DNA of 64,000 nt, from assembly GCF_019038435.1 (NCBI RefSeq), contig NZ_JAGPOX010000015.1, positions 26,969 to 90,968 of the forward strand, written 5' to 3'. Made by a program: the position numbers and the translations under genes. This DNA comes from Nocardia alni (lineage in GTDB: Bacteria; Actinomycetota; Actinomycetes; Mycobacteriales; Mycobacteriaceae). Below are positions 42,595 through 52,120 of the stretch, in pieces (positions within the stretch are counted from its first letter, which is position 1; every line of letters starts with the position of its first letter). Below the pieces are notes generated by a model, which did not search any database, was not told where the DNA came from, and was given only the letters and a program-made list of their open reading frames with translations.

Positions 42595-43339
42595 TGATAT
42601 TAACTGAATAGTTGCTATGTTGAGTACGCTCCAGCCGTGCGGCGCATTGACCGCCGCCGATCTTGTCCCCTCGATCTGGCAGTCGGGTCCGCCGACGTGT
42701 CCAGAACCGGTGGGGATCACGGCTGGTATGCCCCGGTTGCATTGGGCGAGTGCCTGGGCATCGGCGGCTTGCGGGGTGGACGCATTCCATGCGGCCCCGC
42801 TGTGACCGGCACTCGGCGAATCCGACTACCGCACAAGTGGTCACAGCATAGGAGAGAGTCGATTTCATAGGTTTGTGCCTTACTCGAGGGGGAGACATAC
42901 TTCGACCGAGCCCTGGTACCTGCGTTGCCGGGGTTGATTCCTGTTGCGGCAGATCGCATTACGCGGTCACGGCAGCCGGGGGTATGGCCGCAATGGTCCA
43001 TGTAGTGGGGTTTCATCGAGTGTTTGCATGGTCGTGCATTCGGCAACGCGGGCTGCCCATCCCGCGTCGTGCCTGAACAGGCTCCAACGCAACACTATTG
43101 GTGAATGACATCAGATGATCGGGCCATCGCCGCGGAGGGGAGTGTGGTCGGCCGGTGGGTGTTCGAATGCTCGCATGATTCGCGAGTGCTTTTGCGGCGG
43201 AGAGTATTTCTGTTCAACACAACTGCCGGTGCCGCGAGAGTCGGTGTGGCCGCGGATATGTCGTAGGCGGTGGAGAGGGACTCCGGAGTCGGCGAACCAG
43301 GTGGGACCGGTGTGGCCGAGGCTGCGGCGGACGTGACTT
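42595..43339. other. Intergenic region without a supported gene
   Basis: Several frames of 60-110 codons exist on both strands, but none has a plausible start, codon bias or recognisable domain. The stretch separates the DUF1254 gene from the polyketide cluster and is likely a junction of acquired DNA. Confidence 0.45.
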
Positions 43340-43406
43340 GTATCACTAGATTGACCATAACGCTACACTGTGATACGTTACACTGAGTAATGGTACGTTA
43401 CACTAA
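43340..43406 (+). promoter_or_regulatory. Repeated regulator sites upstream of the PKS
   Basis: An AT-rich stretch. ACGTTACACT occurs at 43375-43384 and 43395-43404, exactly 20 bases apart, and the variant ACGCTACACT at 43360-43369. An inverted pair GTATCAC (43340-43346) and GTGATAC (43370-43376) overlaps the array. The 20-base spacing puts the copies on the same DNA face, as for cooperative activators. The sites lie about 200-270 bases before the PKS ATG. Confidence 0.5.
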
Positions 43407-43608
43407 ATGATGGCAGATAACGGGCTGTGTCGGAACAGTTCACCGCCATTCGCCTCGTCCGTCGTCGACTCGGAACTGTGTTACAGAGATGCCCATTGTC
43501 ACTTTTGCTCATTACGACGAACCGCTTGTACCGGGTGCAGCTCGTTACTTTTGCGTAAAAGATATAGACCTATAAGACTTTCTGCGGTAGACGTTGAGAG
43601 GGCTGAAA

Positions 43609-46600
43609 ATGCGTGAATCGTTCGCTGCTACCGAATTGAGTGCGCCGCCGATTGCCGTGGTCGGGATCGGCTGTCGATTACCAGGGGATGCCAATAATCC
43701 GGATGCCTTCTGGGATTTGCTGCGCAATGGCGACAACACCACGTCGGACATTCCGGCGGACCGCTGGCGGTCTTATGCGGAACTCGGCGCCCGGCACGCC
43801 TCGGTACTGCGGAGTACCGTGCGCCGAGGCAGTTTCCTGAATGGAATCGACGGGTTCGACGCGGACTTCTTCGGGTTGTCGCCGCGCGAGGCGGAACTGA
43901 TGGACCCGCAGCAGCGAATCCTGCTCGAGGTGGCCTGGGAGGCGTTGGAGCACGCCGGCATTCCCCCACGTTCCCTCGCCGGCAGCGACACCAGCGTGTT
44001 CGTCGGCGCCTGTACCGACGACTACCGCCGCCTGCTGCTCGAAGATGTGGTCCACATGGACGCCTGGAGCGGCATCGGTGCGGCTCGATGCGCGGTGGCC
44101 AACCGGATATCGCACGTGTTGGACCTGCGTGGGCCGAGCCTCGCTGTCGACACGGCGTGCTCGGCATCCCTTGTCGCGCTGCATCTGGCGTGTCAGAGTC
44201 TGCGCTCGGCGGAAAGCGGCCTGGCGCTGGTGGCGGGGGTGAATCTGCTCCTGTCCCCTGGAGAGACCATCACCCTGGATCTCGCCGGTGCGCTCGCCGC
44301 CGACGGACGCTCCAAGGCGTTCGACGCCACCGCCGACGGCTATGGGCGCGGTGAAGGCTGTGGGGTGGTCGTGCTCAAATTGCTCGCCGACGCTCAGCGC
44401 GACGGCGACCGAGTGCTGGCGGTCGTTCGCGGCAGCGCGGTCAGCCAAGACGGTTACACCAACGGGATCATGGCGCCCAACGGCGCCGCGCAGCAAGACG
44501 TCATGGCGCTCGCCTGCCGGAACGCCGGCGTCGATCCGCGGACCGTCGGGTTTGTCGAGGCGCACGGAACCGGAACTCTGGTGGGCGACCCGCAGGAGGC
44601 GGCCGCGCTCAGCGCCGTGTACGGCGTCGACCGTGCCGACGACGGCTGCTTCATCGGCTCGGTGAAGGCCAACATCGGCCACCTGGAGGGGGCCGCGGGC
44701 GTGGCGAGCGTCATCAAGGCCGTGCTCGCCCTCCGGCATGCCGAGATCCCTGCCAGCCCCTTGGTGTCCGTACCGAACCCGGCAATTCCATGGCAGGACA
44801 ACGGTTTACGAATTGCGACAGAACACATCGAGTGGCCGCAGACCGCGCAGCCGCGACGGGCGAGTGTGTCCGGATTCGGTTACGGCGGCACCATCGCGCA
44901 CATCGTCCTGGAACAGGCTCCGGCCGAGTCGTTGCCGCCGCGATCGGATGAGGTCTCGGGCCGGCGGATGTTCGTCCTGTCCGCCGCCTCCGAGGAGGCG
45001 TTGCGTCGTCGAGCCGACGATCTCGTGGGCTGGTTGTCGGCGCGGCCGGGGGAGATCCCGCTAGATTCGCTCGGACGCACTTTGGCAATTCGGCGATCCC
45101 ACCTCGAGCATCGCGCGGCTGTGATCGCCTCGGGCGAGGCCGATTTGATCGAGAAGCTACGCGCGCTCGCCGAGGACGAACCAGCGAACGACATAGCGAC
45201 CGGCGTACCGCTTCCGGGCCGCGACGAGGGTCTGGTGTGGGTGTTTTCGGGACATGGCTCGCAGTGGATCGGAATGGGCCGAGAGCTGCTGGACACCGAG
45301 CCTGTCTTCGCGGCGGTGCTGGACGAATTGGCGCCGGTGTTCGCCGAGGAGATCGGTTTCACCCCGCGGCAGGTGCTGGTGGACGGCGAACTCGATGAAG
45401 TGAGCCGGATTCAAGCGATGATCTTCGCGATGCAGGTCGGCCTGGCCGAGGTGTTGCGAAGCTACGGGGTCACCCCGGCCGCGGTGATCGGGCATTCGGT
45501 CGGTGAGATCGCCGCGGCGGTGGTCGCGGGCGCGCTCGACCTGACGGCTGGAGCCCGGTTGAGTTGCCGTCGTTCGACGCTGTTGCGCCGGGAGGCGGGA
45601 TTGGGCTCGATGGCCATGGTCGGCCTTCCCTTCGCCGAGGTCGAGAACCGTCTGGCCGGCCGTCCCGGGCTGTCCGCCGCGATCCACTCCTCGCCCACGT
45701 CCACCGTGATCTCGGGTGACCCGGACGCGCTGAATGCCGTTGTGGGCGAATGGCAGGCGCAGGGCGTGGTGATCCGCCGTGTGGCCTCGGACGTGGCGTT
45801 TCACAGCCAGCGGATGGACACACTGGCGGCCGAACTGGCCGAGGCTGTCTCCGATTTGCGTCCCACGCCGCCGCGGATACCGATCTATACCACCGCGCTG
45901 CCCGATGCACGGACCGTTCCGCTGCTCGACGGTGCGTACTGGGCCGCCAACCTGCGCAACCCGGTGCGACTTGTCGACGCGGTGGTAGCGGCGGCCGGCG
46001 ATGGGTACCGCGCCTTCCTGGAGATCTCTCCGCACCCGGTGGTGACGCATTCGATCAGCGAAACGTTGTCCGAGCTCGGGAAGGAAGACGTTCTCGTCGA
46101 TGGCACGATGCGGCGCGACGAGTCCGAACAGCAGAGATTGCTGTCCACCCTGGGCACGCTGCATTGCCACGGTTTCGCGATCGAATGGTCCCGGTTGTAT
46201 CCGACCGGCGCCTTGGTAGACGCCCCGGTGAACCCGTGGCGGCACCGCTCTTTGTGGTGGCGCCCGCAGCGCAGCGACGGCATTGCCCCGCAGCACGACC
46301 CGGACAGCCACACCCTGCTGGGCGCGGAGACCACCATCGCGGGTAGTCGGATTCGCGTGTGGCAGAGCGGCCTCGATGACAGCAACCGCCCTTACCCCGG
46401 AAGCCACAGCATCAACGGCGTCGAGATCGTACCGGCCGCGGTGTTCGTCAGTTCCTTCTTCGAGGCTGCCGCACCGGACTCGCCGCCACCCGCGCTGCGC
46501 GGGATCGCGATGCACAGCCCGCTGATGACCGCTGAGCACAGGCATATTCAGGTGGTGTGGGACGGCGACTCCGTCCGGTTGGCCTCCCGCGCCGAGAACG

Positions 46601-48735
46601 CGGACCTCGACTGGGTGACGCATGCCGAGGCGACGGTCGCGGAGCCACCGGGGGAGCTGCCGGGTCCGCCCATGCCGGCCACCCCGCTGGGAAAGGTCCC
46701 GGTCACGGTGGTGCACGATCGGCTCAGCGCGGTCGGAGTCCCGTCGACCGGTTTCGAATGGACGATCGTGGAACTCCTGCGCGGTCGTGATGCATTGCGC
46801 GGCACGGTGACCTTCCCGCAGGAAGATCTGCCCACCTGGGCGCCCCTGCTGGATGCGGTGATGACCCTCGCGCCCGTCGCTTACCCGGGTGCGCCGGTGC
46901 TGCGCATGGTCGTCGAGGCGGATGAGATCACCGTGCTGGGCGAGCCGCCGCAGTCCGCCGTGATCGACATCGCGGTACGGGCGGACCGCCCGGATGCGGT
47001 GGACGTCACGGTCGCCGGACCGGATGGCACGATGCTGGCCAGGATCACCGGCCTGCGGTACGCGGTGATCGGCGGCGAGCATGCGGGAGTCGCCAATCAG
47101 CGAGCGCTCGTGCACGAACTCGTATGGCGTCCGTTGGAGCACGCGAACGGTTCGCGCTCGGACCGGCCGCTGATCCTCGTGGGCACTCGAGACACGCTGA
47201 CCGACCACTTGATCGAACGGGCGCACTCGGTGGGGCGGACCGCTCGTCTGGTCGCCGACCTCGACCAGGCGGATCACCTCGCCGAGACTGACATTCTGCT
47301 GATACTTCCGGTGGCGGCGACGTGGGATGCCGCCGAGGCGCAGATCGGGTCGCTCAGCAGTGCCGCTCATCGGCTGGCAGAGACCGCTTCGGCCCGGCTG
47401 TGGTGCCTCACCACCGGCGCCGTGCGGACGGGAGCGTTTCCCGAGCCCGAGTTCGCTCCGGCCGGTGCCGTAGCCGCTGGGTTCATCCGCACGGGCACGG
47501 GCGAAGGCCGCGGAGGTCTCATCGACCTGGACGGCCCCGCTGTCGCCGAGCCTTCACGCACCGCGAGAATCGTGCTCGACCTGATCGATCCGGCGCTCGA
47601 CGAGGCCGTTGTCGCGGTGCGGCAGGGACAGCCGCACGTGCCCAGGGTGGCCGGCGTGGCTGCTCAGCCGGCCCACCCGCCCGTGCTGTGCCGTCCCGAG
47701 AGCACCTACCTGGTCGTCGGCGGACCGACTCCGCTCGGCCTGGCGGCGGCGGATCAACTGGTCAAGCTGGGCGCGAGGCGAATCCTGTTCGCGATGCCCG
47801 AGCAATTCCCCGTGCGTGCGCAGTGGGAGTCCGTTGTGGACGAACGGGTGAGAAGCCAGATCGACGGTGTGCGGGCGCTGGAAGCCCGGGGCGTCACGGT
47901 CCGCGTGGTCGACCTCGACATCGCAAATCCGGCCCAGGTCACTGTGCTCTCGAATCCGGACTGGTACGGGTTGCCGGCCATCGGCGGAATAGTGTGTGTC
48001 ACAGGCGAACCGCGGATCACCGACGGCGGTGCGCGGGAGGCGCGGTCAGCTTTGCGGTCGCGTGCCTACGGCCCGTGGTTGCTCCATGAGCTCTTCCCCG
48101 TGGGGACCTTGGACTTTCTCACTTTCTTCTCTTCGGGCGAGCAGGTGCTCGGTGTGCCCGTCGCACCGGCGGACGGCGCCGCATGCGCCTTGATCGACGC
48201 TCTCGCGGTGCACCGCGCCGAGCAGGGTGACCGTGTGCTGAGTGTGGGCGTCCTGGCCGGCCACGACATCAGCCCGGTCGACGCGGTAGCGGCCTGGGAT
48301 GTGGCCGATCGACGGGGGCTCGGCGCCTGCCTGGTGTTCCAGAGCACCAGGCCGGAATTACTGGAACGCGGGCTGTCCGTGCTGAGCGAACTCGTCGCCT
48401 TGTCGGAGGGGTCGGTCGACACCGTGCAAGAAGCGGATGAGCTGGCCGCACTCGATCCGAAGGAGTTGCTGGACAAGCTCACCGAGGAGGTTCGGGCACA
48501 TATCGCGAAGGAGATGCGTCTGGCTCCCAGTGATCTTTCTCCCTCGCGGTCGCTTGCCGAGCAAGGGCTGGATTCGATTCTGACCGTCATGGTGCGCCGG
48601 CGTTTGGAGAAGCGGTTCGAGTGTCGGCTTCCGGCCACGTTGCTGTGGCAAACGCCAACCGTGGATGCCATCGCGGAGCATTTGGCGGAATTGCTGTCTT
48701 CGTCCACTGATCCGCGATCTACCGCGGCCGTCTAG
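43609..48735 (+). CDS. Iterative type I PKS, 6-MSAS/orsellinate type, degenerate KR
   Basis: A 1708-residue partially reducing synthase. KS (about 20-445) has Cys184, His319 (EAHGTGT) and His358 (NIGH). AT (about 545-850) has Ser630 in GHSVGE and VAFH (729-732), indicating malonyl-CoA. A dehydratase/thioester-hydrolase domain follows with His933 in HSINGVEIVP. KR (about 1360-1560) is altered: the nucleotide loop is GGPTPLG instead of GGTGGLG, and where YAAAN should stand is DGAAC, so the catalytic Tyr is Asp1522. ACP has Ser1656 in GLDSI. Order and length match ChlB1-like synthases; with a dead KR the product should be orsellinic acid or similar. ATG 43609 follows GAGAGGG. Confidence 0.92.
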   Translation: MRESFAATELSAPPIAVVGIGCRLPGDANNPDAFWDLLRNGDNTTSDIPADRWRSYAELGARHASVLRSTVRRGSFLNGIDGFDADFFGLSPREAELMDPQQRILLEVAWEALEHAGIPPRSLAGSDTSVFVGACTDDYRRLLLEDVVHMDAWSGIGAARCAVANRISHVLDLRGPSLAVDTACSASLVALHLACQSLRSAESGLALVAGVNLLLSPGETITLDLAGALAADGRSKAFDATADGYGRGEGCGVVVLKLLADAQRDGDRVLAVVRGSAVSQDGYTNGIMAPNGAAQQDVMALACRNAGVDPRTVGFVEAHGTGTLVGDPQEAAALSAVYGVDRADDGCFIGSVKANIGHLEGAAGVASVIKAVLALRHAEIPASPLVSVPNPAIPWQDNGLRIATEHIEWPQTAQPRRASVSGFGYGGTIAHIVLEQAPAESLPPRSDEVSGRRMFVLSAASEEALRRRADDLVGWLSARPGEIPLDSLGRTLAIRRSHLEHRAAVIASGEADLIEKLRALAEDEPANDIATGVPLPGRDEGLVWVFSGHGSQWIGMGRELLDTEPVFAAVLDELAPVFAEEIGFTPRQVLVDGELDEVSRIQAMIFAMQVGLAEVLRSYGVTPAAVIGHSVGEIAAAVVAGALDLTAGARLSCRRSTLLRREAGLGSMAMVGLPFAEVENRLAGRPGLSAAIHSSPTSTVISGDPDALNAVVGEWQAQGVVIRRVASDVAFHSQRMDTLAAELAEAVSDLRPTPPRIPIYTTALPDARTVPLLDGAYWAANLRNPVRLVDAVVAAAGDGYRAFLEISPHPVVTHSISETLSELGKEDVLVDGTMRRDESEQQRLLSTLGTLHCHGFAIEWSRLYPTGALVDAPVNPWRHRSLWWRPQRSDGIAPQHDPDSHTLLGAETTIAGSRIRVWQSGLDDSNRPYPGSHSINGVEIVPAAVFVSSFFEAAAPDSPPPALRGIAMHSPLMTAEHRHIQVVWDGDSVRLASRAENADLDWVTHAEATVAEPPGELPGPPMPATPLGKVPVTVVHDRLSAVGVPSTGFEWTIVELLRGRDALRGTVTFPQEDLPTWAPLLDAVMTLAPVAYPGAPVLRMVVEADEITVLGEPPQSAVIDIAVRADRPDAVDVTVAGPDGTMLARITGLRYAVIGGEHAGVANQRALVHELVWRPLEHANGSRSDRPLILVGTRDTLTDHLIERAHSVGRTARLVADLDQADHLAETDILLILPVAATWDAAEAQIGSLSSAAHRLAETASARLWCLTTGAVRTGAFPEPEFAPAGAVAAGFIRTGTGEGRGGLIDLDGPAVAEPSRTARIVLDLIDPALDEAVVAVRQGQPHVPRVAGVAAQPAHPPVLCRPESTYLVVGGPTPLGLAAADQLVKLGARRILFAMPEQFPVRAQWESVVDERVRSQIDGVRALEARGVTVRVVDLDIANPAQVTVLSNPDWYGLPAIGGIVCVTGEPRITDGGAREARSALRSRAYGPWLLHELFPVGTLDFLTFFSSGEQVLGVPVAPADGAACALIDALAVHRAEQGDRVLSVGVLAGHDISPVDAVAAWDVADRRGLGACLVFQSTRPELLERGLSVLSELVALSEGSVDTVQEADELAALDPKELLDKLTEEVRAHIAKEMRLAPSDLSPSRSLAEQGLDSILTVMVRRRLEKRFECRLPATLLWQTPTVDAIAEHLAELLSSSTDPRSTAAV

Positions 48736-48854
48736 GGCCCGGGCAGTGCCGGTTCCGCCGCGTTCGTCGTTGAGCGCTCGGCCATTGCGGATTGTCATTC
48801 CTGCGGTGCGCTACCGGCCGTGGCGCGGACCATTCGAAGAATTGGAGAATCGTT

Positions 48855-49868
48855 ATGCGAATCGCGGACGTCTACATCGCGGGAGTCGGCTCGGTCGTTC
48901 CGCCCACCATGACGGTGGAACGTGCGGTCGCGGACGGCCTTTATCCGGCCGTGGAAGCCGAGGTACACGGGTACCTGGGCGTTGCGATCGCGGGGGAGCG
49001 CCCGGCGCCGGAAATGGCGCTGGAAGCGGCTCAGGTGGCTGTCAAGCGTGCCAGCCTGACACCGACCGAACTCGCCCTGCTGATCTATACCAACACGTGG
49101 CACCAGGGCCCGGACGGCTGGCTACCCCAGTCGTACCTGCGGCGACATCTCGTCGGCGGCTCGGTGCCCGCGATGGCGGTCCATCAGGGCTGCGCCGGTA
49201 TGTTCGACGCGCTCGAACTGGCCTGCTGCTACCTGCGCGCCGAGCCGGCACGGCAGAGCGCCTTGCTGGTGGCAGCCGACAACTACGGCACGCCGCTGAT
49301 CGACCGGTGGCGGATCAATCCGGGCGTGATCGGCGGAGATGCCGCCGTAGCCGTCGCACTGTCCAAGGAACGCGGTATCGCGCGAATACTCTCGGTCTGC
49401 TCGATGGGTGTGCCCGAGGGCGAGGAGATACATCGCCGCGGAGAACCGATGTTCCCGCCCACCGTGACACTCGGTCTCGCGCAGGATTTCACCGCGCGGT
49501 TGAGTTATACCCGCGCCAACGGGCCGGACGGAATTCATCCGCTGACGCACCTGCCGGTTCTGCTGCGCGAACTGGTGGAGAAGGCGGTTGCGGAGGCCGG
49601 TATCGAGATCGGGGATCTGGCCAAGGTCGCTCATGAGGCCCACTCCGGCGAGGTGATCGAACACCGGATCATGGCGCCCCTCGGTGTGGAGATGAAGAAG
49701 TCGACCTGGAACTTCGGAAGGCGCATCGGGCACTGCGGTGCCAGCGACCAGTTCCTGGCCTTCGAAAATCTGATCGCCGGCGGCGAGGTGGGTTCCGGAG
49801 ATCATGTGCTGCTGCTCGCGCAGGCGCCGGGAGTAGTGCTGTCGGCCGCGGTGGTCGAGGTGCTGTGA
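48855..49868 (+). CDS. KAS III-like acyltransferase (ChlB3/CerJ type)
   Basis: A 337-residue FabH-fold protein. The nucleophile is Cys113 in VHQGCAGMFDALEL; the His is in KVAHEAHSGEVIEH; GHCGASDQF stands where chain-elongating KAS III enzymes have the catalytic Asn, giving a Cys-His-Asp-like set. Homologues next to orsellinate or 6-MSA synthases (ChlB3, AviN, CalO4) take the aromatic acyl group from the PKS ACP and pass it to another carrier or a sugar instead of condensing it. GGAG lies seven bases before the ATG. The gene is 119 bases behind the PKS. Confidence 0.87.
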   Translation: MRIADVYIAGVGSVVPPTMTVERAVADGLYPAVEAEVHGYLGVAIAGERPAPEMALEAAQVAVKRASLTPTELALLIYTNTWHQGPDGWLPQSYLRRHLVGGSVPAMAVHQGCAGMFDALELACCYLRAEPARQSALLVAADNYGTPLIDRWRINPGVIGGDAAVAVALSKERGIARILSVCSMGVPEGEEIHRRGEPMFPPTVTLGLAQDFTARLSYTRANGPDGIHPLTHLPVLLRELVEKAVAEAGIEIGDLAKVAHEAHSGEVIEHRIMAPLGVEMKKSTWNFGRRIGHCGASDQFLAFENLIAGGEVGSGDHVLLLAQAPGVVLSAAVVEVL

Positions 49869-50990
49869 ATGCGAGTATTGATCAGCACGTGGGGATGGCG
49901 CTCCCACTATTATCCGATGGTTCCCTTGATATGGGGCCTGCTGGCCGCCGGGCACGAGGTACGGGTCGCGGGTCCGCCGAATCTATTGCCTGCCATTACC
50001 GGCTCCGGAGTTCCCGGAGTCGCGGTTGGCCCGGACCTCGATTTCGCCGAATTGTTTCTCGCCAGCGCAATCGGTGCGGGGAGCGATGAAGCCGTCACCT
50101 CGGACGGCGCGGTCGCGCGCTGTGCCGAGGAAATGGTGAATGATCTCGTGGAATTCGGTCGGTTCTGGCGGCCGGACCTGGTGGTGCACGACCCGTTCAA
50201 TCTGGCCGCGGCGGTGGCAGCGCAGGTATTGGACATCCCCGTGGTCAAGCACCTGTGGGCCGGCGACTTCACCGAAATGACCCCGGTCCAGGACGCGGTC
50301 GCGACCGGAGATCTGGTCCGGCGGTTCGGGATCGACCGGCTACGCGAGGACTCGGACCTGGTGCTGGACCCGTGCCCGCCGGCGATGCAACTGCCGCCGG
50401 GCCGCTCGCCACGCCGGCCCATCCGGTTCGTGCCCTATAACGGCGTCGCGGAACACCCACCGTGGCTGCGGTATCCGCCGGCCCGCCCACGGGTGTGCGT
50501 CACGTGGGGAACCCTGATGTTCGAAGTCGATGGTGTGGACCTGTTTCTGGCGCCGCGGGTGGTCGACGCGCTGGCCGAGCTGGACGTCGAGGTCGTGATC
50601 GCCGTTGATCCCCGGTCTCGCCCGCGATTCGGTTCCTTGCCGGACAACGCGCTGTTCGCGGACGCGCTCGCGCTGCACATGCTGCTGCCGAGTTGCCAGG
50701 CCGTCGTGCACCAGGGGGGTGCGGGAACGACCATGACCGCACTCGCCGCCGGGGTGCCTCAGCTGATCCTGCCGGCTGTGGTCGATCAGCGGTTCAACGC
50801 CACCCAACTCGCCGCGGCGGGTGGGGGAGCCATTGGAGCCCCGGACACGGTCACCGCGCAAGTGCACGAGCTGCTGACCGAACCGCGCTGGCGGGCTGGT
50901 GCCAAGGATCTGGCGGAGCACAACAAAACGCGTCCCAGCCCCGCGCGGGTTGCGGCCGAACTGCCCGAATTGCTGGTTTTCTCTCAATAA
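49869..50990 (+). CDS. Glycosyltransferase, GT1/EryCIII-like
   Basis: A 373-residue UGT-type (GT-B) enzyme. The N-terminal MRVLISTWGWRSHYYPMVPL has the probable catalytic His (SHYYP). The donor-binding C-terminal part is LPSCQAVVHQGGAGTTMTAL then AAGVPQLILPAVVDQRFNA. It is of the natural-product class that adds deoxy sugars from NDP donors. The ATG follows the previous stop with no gap. No sugar-biosynthesis genes are in the window, so the donor must come from elsewhere or be a common NDP-sugar. Confidence 0.9.
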   Translation: MRVLISTWGWRSHYYPMVPLIWGLLAAGHEVRVAGPPNLLPAITGSGVPGVAVGPDLDFAELFLASAIGAGSDEAVTSDGAVARCAEEMVNDLVEFGRFWRPDLVVHDPFNLAAAVAAQVLDIPVVKHLWAGDFTEMTPVQDAVATGDLVRRFGIDRLREDSDLVLDPCPPAMQLPPGRSPRRPIRFVPYNGVAEHPPWLRYPPARPRVCVTWGTLMFEVDGVDLFLAPRVVDALAELDVEVVIAVDPRSRPRFGSLPDNALFADALALHMLLPSCQAVVHQGGAGTTMTALAAGVPQLILPAVVDQRFNATQLAAAGGGAIGAPDTVTAQVHELLTEPRWRAGAKDLAEHNKTRPSPARVAAELPELLVFSQ

Positions 50991-51002
50991 GGTTTATATC
51001 CA

Positions 51003-51917
51003 ATGAACGAACCGATGAACAAGGCCGCCCTGGCGTACGAGACCGACGGATACGCCATCATCAGAGATGCGGTTCCTCCTGACCTGATGAGCGAGGTACG
51101 GGAACATGTCGATTGGCTCGTGGCGAAATATCCTGAGCTGCGGCCCGAGCATCTTCATCACCCATTGGTTCGCGATGACGCATTCTGGTGCAGGATGATT
51201 CTCGAGCCTTCATTGCTCGACATAGCCGAGGGGGTGCTGGGGTCGAATATCGCGTGCTTTACGGCGCATTACGTGTGCAAACCGCCTGTCGACGGTCATG
51301 CCGTCCTGTGGCATCAGGACGGTGCGTATTGGAAGCTCGATCCGATGGAAGCGCTGACAGTGTGGCTTGCAGTGGACCCCAGCACAACCGAGAACGGCTG
51401 TCTCCGCATTATCCCCGGCACGCAGAACCTGCCGCTTCAGGATATCTCGGAGCGACGTGACGTACCCAACCTGTTGTTCTCCTCGTGTGACCAAGGGGTG
51501 GTGGAGGAGATGATCGAACGTCACGGCGTTGTCGAGATAGAACTCCAGCCGGGCGATGTCTCGATCCATCATCCCAATGTCCTGCACTCCTCGTCGGCGA
51601 ACACCTCCGACAAGCGGCGTTGTGGACTCGACATCGGCTACATGTCTGCGAATACCCGTCTCGCCAGTGACGGTGTGTATCTGAACCCGCTGCTGGCTCG
51701 CGGCAATGTTGCACGGAATATGAACACGTACCGCCCAATTCCCGAATACCATCCGGATAAGACCATCGAATTCGCCGGTTGCGACGACTGGAATCAGAGG
51801 ATTCGCGCTCTCAACGATGCGAGTGGTGCAAGCTCGAATGAGCCTCCGAGTGAAAATCCGGTTGAGGCGGCCCTCCATATGGTCTCCCGGCTCGAGGACA
51901 GGACGACAGCCCGGTAG
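51003..51917 (+). CDS. PhyH family Fe(II)/2-oxoglutarate dioxygenase
   Basis: A 304-residue phytanoyl-CoA-dioxygenase-like protein. The facial triad is in VLWHQDGAYWKLD (His, Asp) and VSIHHPNVLHSSSANTSD (distal His); the 2-oxoglutarate Arg is probably in SDKRRCGLDIGYM. Such enzymes hydroxylate or halogenate-like oxidise natural products. It lies 12 bases after the glycosyltransferase and is probably a tailoring step on the aromatic acid or its sugar. The start ATG 51003 or 51015. Confidence 0.88.
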   Translation: MNEPMNKAALAYETDGYAIIRDAVPPDLMSEVREHVDWLVAKYPELRPEHLHHPLVRDDAFWCRMILEPSLLDIAEGVLGSNIACFTAHYVCKPPVDGHAVLWHQDGAYWKLDPMEALTVWLAVDPSTTENGCLRIIPGTQNLPLQDISERRDVPNLLFSSCDQGVVEEMIERHGVVEIELQPGDVSIHHPNVLHSSSANTSDKRRCGLDIGYMSANTRLASDGVYLNPLLARGNVARNMNTYRPIPEYHPDKTIEFAGCDDWNQRIRALNDASGASSNEPPSENPVEAALHMVSRLEDRTTAR

Positions 51918-51944
51918 ATGCGTAGTCCAGCATGGTCGGCTCTG

Positions 51945-52105
51945 GCCCACTCTCGGCATGCTGTCCCTCCGGAGACGCTGTGGACGGCTTGGGTGGCGAA
52001 TCTGGTTGGGGCACCGGTCATGTGGAGGATCGGCTCGACGGGTTGTTCCTGGACTCCGATTTCGCCGAATGGTATTCCGGCCGACGGCAGGCCGGGTTTG
52101 TTCGA
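51945..52105 (+). pseudogene. Transposase N-terminal relic
   Basis: Fragments in two alternating frames resemble the start of IS1182/IS4-like transposases: HAVPPETLWTAWVANL, then VEDRLDGLFLDSDFAEWY, then PADGRPGLF. Intact relatives read a VPPET start, a DRLG(x)LF.D.DFA block and a DGRPGLSP block in this order. Everything after that is lost, replaced by the hydrolase gene's binding site. No inverted repeats were found. Confidence 0.4.
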
Positions 52106-52120
52106 AAGGAAGGACCTGGA

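Noticed and set aside
42717..43046. Minus- and plus-strand frames in the gap before the PKS
   Set aside because: No start signals, poor codon use and no domain; treated as intergenic.
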